Below, piece by piece: positions 58,200-64,000 of a stretch of 64,000 bases of DNA. The stretch is from Adiantum capillus-veneris. Lineage: Eukaryota > Streptophyta > Polypodiopsida > Polypodiales > Pteridaceae. Position 1 is the stretch's first letter. Every line of letters begins with the position of its first letter. The translations under genes and the position numbers were made by a program. The DNA lies in NCBI GenBank assembly GCA_014529385.2, contig CM043969.1, forward strand, positions 22,193,946 through 22,257,945, in the 5' to 3' direction. Below the pieces are notes generated by a model, which worked only from the letters and a program-made list of their open reading frames with translations, was not told the DNA's origin and searched no databases.

Positions 58200-59791
58200 A
58201 GGAGCCTAGAGTCAGCAGCAAACTGTTTTTTGACCATATCTCTTAGCTCGTGCATGTTTTTCACATGACACCAAAGAGAGAAAATGTTCTAAATGATGTG
58301 TTTTATCTTTGATGTAAAGAGTTCGGGATGATTCATAACGGTTCGTGATTTATGACCAAAACAGTGTCCCTACCGCCTCTATGACGTGAAACAAAAAGCG
58401 CTTTTTATGCACACACGTGATCATAAACGCATCATGTACATAAATCAACGTGTTAACCATGATGAAATAATCATGGGGAAACTTCGTATGTACTCGTTTG
58501 ATCCATACATGCACTCGTATGTGAAAAAGCAATCACGGAGAGGGTGACTACTCAGAAAAACGACATAGAGAGAGAGAGAGATTATGGCTATGGAGCTTAG
58601 AGCTTCTCACCGTGCTTTAGAATCGATTAGGGGCTGTCGAAAGGATTCTTGCTTTGCCGCAAGAGAGCTGTGATGAGAGCTACGTAGAGGTATCCGCCAC
58701 AAAAGCTCTGGAGAGCGCGTACACCGTGAAACGAGAGAGAAGATAATAAGGAAGTAGAGAGAGAGTATCCTTCTTCCTCTTCTTCTTCTTCTTCTTGTTC
58801 CCAAGAGAGAAGAGCTTATGAAGAGCTTACACCACTCTGTACAATAGATATGTATAGTCTTGCGATAGTAGATGCAACAAACCGCACTGAAAATTGAGGC
58901 TTGTAGGTGAATTTATAGGCTCTACATCTGGCTGGAGTGTGCCCCAAGCAGAAAACTAGTGCTAATTTTTGAGCTAGGAATAGTTGCAAGGTTTTAGAAA
59001 CTTTGATAAAATCTAACCTTTGCTTTTGGTGGTCAACTGTCCCACATACCATTCATTTTTTATCGCAAAATTGACCATCCAAGCAGTATTTGGCCAACTA
59101 ATGGAAACCGTAGCTAGACTATGCCGCACCGTAATGTCCCGACATAATTATGACTTTCTCGTACTACCCGAGCATATTTACGGTGTCATTTTTTATAAAA
59201 ATAATTCTCGTAAAAATCTCGTCTGGTCCCGTTTTAGCTTCGGGTGATTATATTTAAATGCAACGGAGACTAAAACTAATATTTTTACATTTAGGTTATC
59301 ATAAAAAGCACATTCCTTTTCAAAAACGCCGAAAAGCCGGGAAAACTAAAAATAGCGTAAAAAGCAAAAAAAAATTCTAAAATTGAACCACGGGTTCCCC
59401 TCGTCCACAGGAATAAGAAAGCGGACTCACTTTTCACTAAAAAGAACTAAAAATCATGAAAAGCTATAAATAGCGTGAAAAGCACTCAAAAAGAATATTT
59501 TTACAAAACTGAACCATAGCTTCCCTAGAACACGTAGATTAAGGATTCGACCTTTCTCTTTGCAAAAAAACACCTAAAACCATAAAAAGCATGAAAAAAT
59601 TAAAAATAACAGAATTTTCCAAAATTGCACCAAACATCTATTTAACATACTGGAATATGGAAACGATCTTTCTTTTTACGTTAGAACCTTCCAATATAGT
59701 CAATCAAGCATCTTAAATCAAGATTAGGCAAAATAGATATTGAAAGTTATTTTTCTTATTTTTTAAAGAGACCCAGAAATTGGGGATCTTA
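58200..59791 (-). repeat. Probable 3' LTR region of the gypsy element
   Basis: The minus strand begins TGTAAGATCCCCAATTTC at 59792, directly after the pol end and a purine-rich GTGGAAGAA. A minus-strand TATA box (GCCTATAAATTCACC, + about 58903-58918) precedes a GA-rich transcribed-looking stretch (58560-58790). The outer border is uncertain, somewhere between 58190 and 58560. No coding features. Confidence 0.5.
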
Positions 59792-59792
59792 C

Positions 59793-60511
59793 ATTCTTCC
59801 ACACTTGAGAAATTCGAGGTGTCCTCAGCTCGACAGCAGTCTTAATATCCTGTCGTATAAGATCGGTTTGTATTTGCATTTCATCCAATATTTCTTTGGA
59901 TGCTTGAACTCGTATAAGAGGGTCTGTCCAGTTGAGTGGAGTAAGACACTCTTATCGATACAATGCTTGAAAATGAGACATTCCAATTGAGTGTTGTAAT
60001 GAGGAATTATACGCAAATTCAACCAAATATAAATATCTTGTCTATTTACTCTGCTCATGCATACAATAAGCTCTTAACATGTCTTTAATGATTTGATTTG
60101 TTTTTTTTGTCTGCCCATCAATTTGAGGATGATAAGCAGTACTAAATGCTAGCCGGATTCCTGTAGCTGAGAATAAGGCATTCCAAAAATTAGAGGTGAA
60201 CTTTGCATCATGATAAAAAATTGTTCGTCGAGGTAAACCGTGATACATGAAAACACCTTTCATGAAGACTTGAGCTATATCCTTAGCCATAAACTTTGTC
60301 TTGAGACTGAAAATAAATGGGTCATTTGTGTAAGCATATCAACAACCACAAAAATAGAGTCATATCCCAGAGATGTAGGAAGTCTTGTAATAAAATTCAT
60401 GGATATGCATTCCCATTTCATTTGTGGAGCATCAATAGGTTGAAGCTTACCGGGGTATCGTTCAACTTTAATACGTTGACATGCTAAACATCTTGTAACA
60501 TAGTTCAACAC
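59793..60511 (-). pseudogene. Gypsy integrase
   Basis: CLACQRIKVERYPGKLQPI (end of the HHCC finger), WECISMNFITRLPTSLGYDS with first catalytic position altered (M-N-F-I for x-D-F-I), VVVDMLTQMTHLF, GLPRRTIFYHDAKFTSNFWN (second Asp retained), STAYHPQIDGQTKKTNQIIK (catalytic Glu changed to Lys: T-K-K-T-N for T-E-R-V/T-N), then EFAYNSSLQHSIGMSHFQAL. Two of three catalytic residues are lost, so the enzyme is inactive. Confidence 0.82.
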
Positions 60512-60539
60512 ATCACGGTTTAGTATTGACCAAAAGAAA

Positions 60540-61280
60540 CTCTTTCTTACAGTAGATTAAGTCTTAATGTATCCTAGATGTCCTGCTATAGGTATATCAT
60601 GAGCTTCCTGTAGTATCTGAAGTTTGATTCCACCTTGCTTTGGAATACAAAGATGATTACTGAAGTAAAGCTCATCACCTTCAACATGGAAGCCTTCGAT
60701 TTGCCTCTCTTGCTTCTCTGTGCGATTACTTAAGTTCATTAAGTACATGAATTTTATGTAATATGGGTCATTAGTCATACCTTCTCGAATAGGGTCAATT
60801 AAAGAAGTAGTAGAGATTGTGACAACTGCTACAGTACTCTTCCTGCTTAAGGCATCAGCCACAATATTTTCCTTCCTAGGTTTATATTCAATTCCAAAAT
60901 CATATTCTCATAACAACTCCATCCATCTTCGATGCCGCATATTAAGGTCAGGTTGGGTGTAGATCCACTTTAGGCTTTTACGCTCATTATGTAGTTCAAA
61001 TCTCCTTCCAAGAAATTAATGTCACCATACTTTAAGAGCATGCACAATGGCCAATAATTCCAAGTCACGTGTAGGATAATTCAACTCATGTATACGTAAC
61101 TTACAAGATTCATAAGCTATTAGTTTTCCTTCTTGAGACAGAATGCCAACAATTGCTTGTCCACTTGTATCAGTGAGCACAATGAGAGTCTTTGAGAAGT
61201 TTGGAAGTTGTAGTATTGGAGCATTCACCAAAGCTTCTTTGAGTTTCTCAAAACTAGATTGAGCATGTTCATTCAAGTAA
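60540..61280 (-). pseudogene. Gypsy RNase H and integrase zinc-binding region
   Basis: 61276-61022: FEKLKEALVNAPILQLPNFS, LIVLTDTSGQAIVGILSQEG, LIAYESCKLRIHELNYPTRD, LELLAIVHALKVW, the RNase H-like domain of gypsy (the catalytic pattern D, E, D is degraded: YESCKL for YxSrkl). 60862-60557: MADALSRKS, then FHVEGDELYFSNHLCIP and LQEAHDIPIAGHLGYIKT, the start of the HHCC integrase zinc finger. Confidence 0.8.
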
Positions 61281-61369
61281 ACAGTTTAGCCTTCTTAAGC
61301 GTATTAGTCAATGGAGATGGAATATTAGCATAGCTTTGAATAAATGTATGATACCATCCTATTAAACCA

Positions 61370-62020
61370 GGAAAACCACGTACTTCTCATTCTGATTTTA
61401 GTGTAGGCCAAGCTATAACAGCTTTGATCTTACTCAGGATCAATAGAAACACCATCTTTGAATACAATAAATCCCAAATATTCCACCTTGTTAGTGAAGA
61501 AGGTGCATTTTCTACGCTTGGCATAAAGTTGATTTTGACGGAGAAGTTAAAGTACTCATCGCACATGTTGTTCATGTTCTTCTCTGTTTCTTGAGTAAAC
61601 CAGAATATCATCAAAGAAAACAAGAACAAAATCATCAAGATGCTCTCGAAACACGTCGGTTAGTAAGTCCAAAATGCATAATTGTAAATTCATAATGTCC
61701 AAAACGAGTATTAAATTCTGTCTTTGGTATGTCCTCCTCCTTGGTTTAGATTTGGTAATACTTGACTTAAGATCAATCTTTGTGAAGATAGAAACTCCAT
61801 GTAATTGGTCAAGCAATTCATTAATCCTTGGTATTGCATACTTACTCTTAATTGTTACCTGGTTCAATCCACGATACTCAATACAAAGACGTAGAGTACC
61901 ATCCTTCTTTTGACTAAAGAGAACAGGAGTACTCCATGGAGCAATGTTGGGTCCAATGAATCCTTGTTCAAGAAGTTGAGCTAATTTCTCCTTGAGTTCC
62001 ACAGATTCACGTATTGACAT
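61370..62020 (-). pseudogene. Gypsy reverse transcriptase
   Basis: The open frame 62020-61556 contains ELKEKLAQLLEQGFIGPNIA, PWSTPVLFSQKKDGTLRLCI, EYRGLNQVTIKSKYAIPRI, motif A (FTKIDLKSS), a frame-shifted middle and motif C as VFFDDILVYSR (F-F-D-D; the usual gypsy form is F-x-D-D). The thumb region continues in another frame to about 61380 (KCTFFTNKVEYLGFIVFK-type text). Defective. Confidence 0.85.
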
Positions 62021-62029
62021 TTTGTCAGG

Positions 62030-62700
62030 TATATGAGCAACTGGTTGAGATCCTGGAGTAAGCTCTATTGCATGATCAACATCACGCTTGGGTGGTAATT
62101 AAGAAAGTTCTTTGAGAGATACATCATCAAATTCTGTTATCCATTCAGGTTCAGGTGAATCTATCTTCTTCTCTTTAGGGTTAAGCTTTACTGCATAAAT
62201 TCTTTCATTTTTCCTATGACTCTTCATGAGTTTGGTAAAGTTCACTAGTTTGAGCTTAGGCTTTCCCCATTTCCGAGTAATTGTAACTCTAGGGTTTTGA
62301 TCATTTTGAAAAGTCAATGAAGCGTCTTTACAATGTATGTGAGCATCAATGTCTTTTAGCCAATACATTCCTAGGATTCCATTGTAAGTTCGTATGGGTA
62401 AGACTCTGAAGCTTGCAGAAGTATTATGACCATCCAAGACAAAATTCAAATTACCCCCACTGAAGTAGAAGATCTAACCTTTCTACCCATAGCTAATTGT
62501 ATTGTAAGGTCTGTATCAGCGTGTTTAGGCAAAATGAGGTTTTTGATGCACTTAGGATATATGAAAGAATGTGTACTCCTTGAATCTATCAATAAGGTAA
62601 AATGGTTACCTCTTGATACTCCACTAGGGTTTGAATAAAAAGTTGTTCATTCACTCCCTAATGTTCAATTGCAGCATGAACATACACGTTTGTCTGATTT
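62030..62700 (-). pseudogene. Gypsy protease region
   Basis: The open frame 62449-62099 reads MNFVLDGHNTSASFRVLPIR, TYNGILGMYWLKDIDAHIHC, which is the C-terminal half of a gypsy retropepsin (..F.VLp...YD.ILGmdWL). The catalytic D-S-G part should be near 62560-62480 and is frame-shifted. A linker with charged residues follows. Confidence 0.65.
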
Positions 62701-62934
62701 CCTTCACCTCTAGCCCCTTGAGTTATGCTAGCTTGAGGTCTTCCTTGATTTCCTCCTCCTCATGGACAAAGTTGACGGTTAACATTCTCGTTGTTGTTAT
62801 TGTTGACGGGTGGGGACATTCCGAACAAAAGGTAGATTTCCTGGTCTAGAATTTCCCTGGTTTTGAGGTTGTCTTTGGTTTTGATTAAAGTTTTGCTGAT
62901 TGAAGTTTCTAAAATTTTGATCCGGACTGAATTT

Positions 62935-63749
62935 TCAATGTTCATAATTGTCCATCAATCTTGTGAAGCTTAAATTGTTAAAGGGACAATACCTGGATTG
63001 ATGACAATGATCAAGACAAATGTAGCATAAATAATCCTGTCTATCTTTCATGCGTAATAAGGTCTCTCTTCTTTGCTGTGGATTTCTAGATCTTTGTTCC
63101 TCTTTGGGACGAGGTCTATTAATTTCACAAACAGGAACAAGTTCTGGTTTCCTCTTTTTGGTAGTAGATAACTCTATTTCAACGCGTTTCCCTGCATCAA
63201 GGACATTTGCAAAATTCGTAAGATGAAGACTCTGAAGTCTAGTCTTCATAGTATTATGTAGCCCTGACACGAATCGAGCTACCTTGACCTCTTGAATCAT
63301 CCCTACTAGAGCATACTTGACAAGGGTTAAGAAATTCTGTTAGTATGGTTCCAGGTCTCTCATCCCTTGAAACTCATTCATACGGTCTGAATGATAGACA
63401 TTGTTTTGATAGTTCTTCTTAAGCTAGATCTTATGATAATCCCAAGTTGCAGTATTAGGATGAACATTGTTCTCTGTGCAATGGTCTCTCCACCAACGTT
63501 TGGATTTTTTCTCTAGTTTGAACTTAGTGATGATAGCTTTATTTACTGCTGACAAATGGGCTAAGTCAAGTAGTCATCCATGCACTCAATTCAATCTTCA
63601 AGAACTTTGCCTACATCTTTGCCTTCCCCACTGAAATTCCCAGGTTGAGACTTGCAAAGCATAGCATCGATGTCTCTATTGATGATGGTGTGTTGAGGAA
63701 CAATAGGTGCATTTGGGTTAGCAGCAGCCACATTTCCTATAGGAGGCAT
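62935..63749 (-). pseudogene. Gypsy gag with CCHC knuckle
   Basis: From 63749: RDIDAMLCKSQPGNFSGEGK, a stop in the following helix, AVNKAIITKFKLEKKSKRWW, RDHCTENNVHPN, then open frame 63300-62935 with MIQEVKVARFVSGLHNTMKT, RLQSLHLTNFANVLDAGKRV, EIELS, and the knuckle CYICLDHCHQSRYC (C-x2-C-x4-H-x4-C). Typical retrotransposon gag layout. One stop and at least two frameshifts upstream. Confidence 0.8.
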
Positions 63750-64000
63750 GGTAACTTACTGCACCATATCAACCAAGGTCACACTTAGTAAAATATTGTA
63801 TTCCATTTGAAGTCCTTAAATCAAATAGAATATTCATTTAAAGATAATATGAGAAGAAAATAGGAGAAGGAATAATGAGTAAATTAATTCAATTTTTATA
63901 TATCACAAAACTTTGGGTTTTTGAAAGTCTACAAGGTGTCTCAAAAGTTTCTAATAAATGCTAGTGGCTCTAACATAATGCACTTGGTAATATCCATTTT
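63750..64000 (-). other. Leader of the gypsy element, right window edge
   Basis: AT-rich; no coding feature. Probably 5' untranslated region between LTR and gag. A primer site is not seen before the window ends. Confidence 0.35.

Larger units (their letters stand above)
59792..63749 (-). mobile_element. Decayed Ty3/gypsy retrotransposon gag-pol
   Basis: Minus-strand order is gag, zinc knuckle, protease, reverse transcriptase, RNase H, integrase, then LTR, which is the gypsy order. ATG at 63749 starts MPPIGNVAAANPNAPIVPQH. The 5' LTR would lie beyond the right edge of the window. Many frameshifts and stops; internal deletions in RT. No chromodomain is visible: after EILDEMQIQTDLIRQDIKTA the frame jumps to the pol tail (LRTPRISQVW or, in the next frame, EDTSNFSSVEECK). 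Confidence 0.88.

Overview
This is a gene-poor, repeat-saturated stretch of a large plant nuclear genome. I found no intact cellular gene. Almost everything recognisable comes from transposable elements: CACTA (En/Spm) DNA transposons, Ty1/copia and Ty3/gypsy retrotransposons, solo LTRs, a possible TTAA-flanked DNA element and many (GA)n/(CT)n tracts. The transposon proteins are of land-plant type. The captured host fragments (PPR repeats with a MYAKCGAL-type core, and a CaaX-ending heavy-metal-associated domain protein) are also plant genes. The PPR style and very high repeat content suggest a fern or another large-genome land plant, but that is inference.

Layout. 1-13590: the end of a 2.4-kb-class LTR (copy A, 1-695), then a degenerate CACTA element on + (CACTA-1). 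A second member of the same family (CACTA-2, 4732-12646, opposite strand, 3-bp AAG duplication on both sides) is inserted into an exon of CACTA-1. CACTA-2 keeps an apparently intact TNPA-like gene (5311-6620), but its TNPD/Tnp2 transposase (6893-10594) has several stops. In its 5' region lies a captured HIPP-type gene fragment (11165-11592), in the slot where its relatives carry a second TNPA-like gene. 13591-20860: mostly unassigned sequence, GA tracts and a 1.3-kb element with 14-bp inverted ends and TTAA flanks (16918-18238).

20866-34323: three tandem units of a repeat of about 0.92 kb, each broken by a different insertion. These are a deleted copia element (21500-26688, TSD CTAGC, itself carrying a fragment of another copia), a 2.4-kb LTR with PPR-gene fragments (27073-29471), a 3.7-kb probable solo LTR with an internal AT-rich tandem array (30139-33824), and the 3' end of a copia whose pol is fused to a gypsy protease (34324-36030). 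36031-41885: gypsy LTR plus gag, LTR-like DNA, and a third copy (C) of the PPR-bearing LTR.

41886-50140: a third CACTA relative on - (CACTA-3). Its second TNPA-like gene is split by a non-autonomous LTR element (42382-48130; 164-bp LTRs, TSD CCATC, Met-tRNA-type PBS, polypurine tract). 50141-64000: decayed copia gag, a LINE-like fragment, LTR ends, a 44-bp minisatellite, a ~175-bp tandem array, and a decayed Ty3/gypsy gag-pol on - (59792-63749).

The pattern is nested insertion. It gives a relative order of events and shows two separate cases of transposable elements carrying pieces of host genes.
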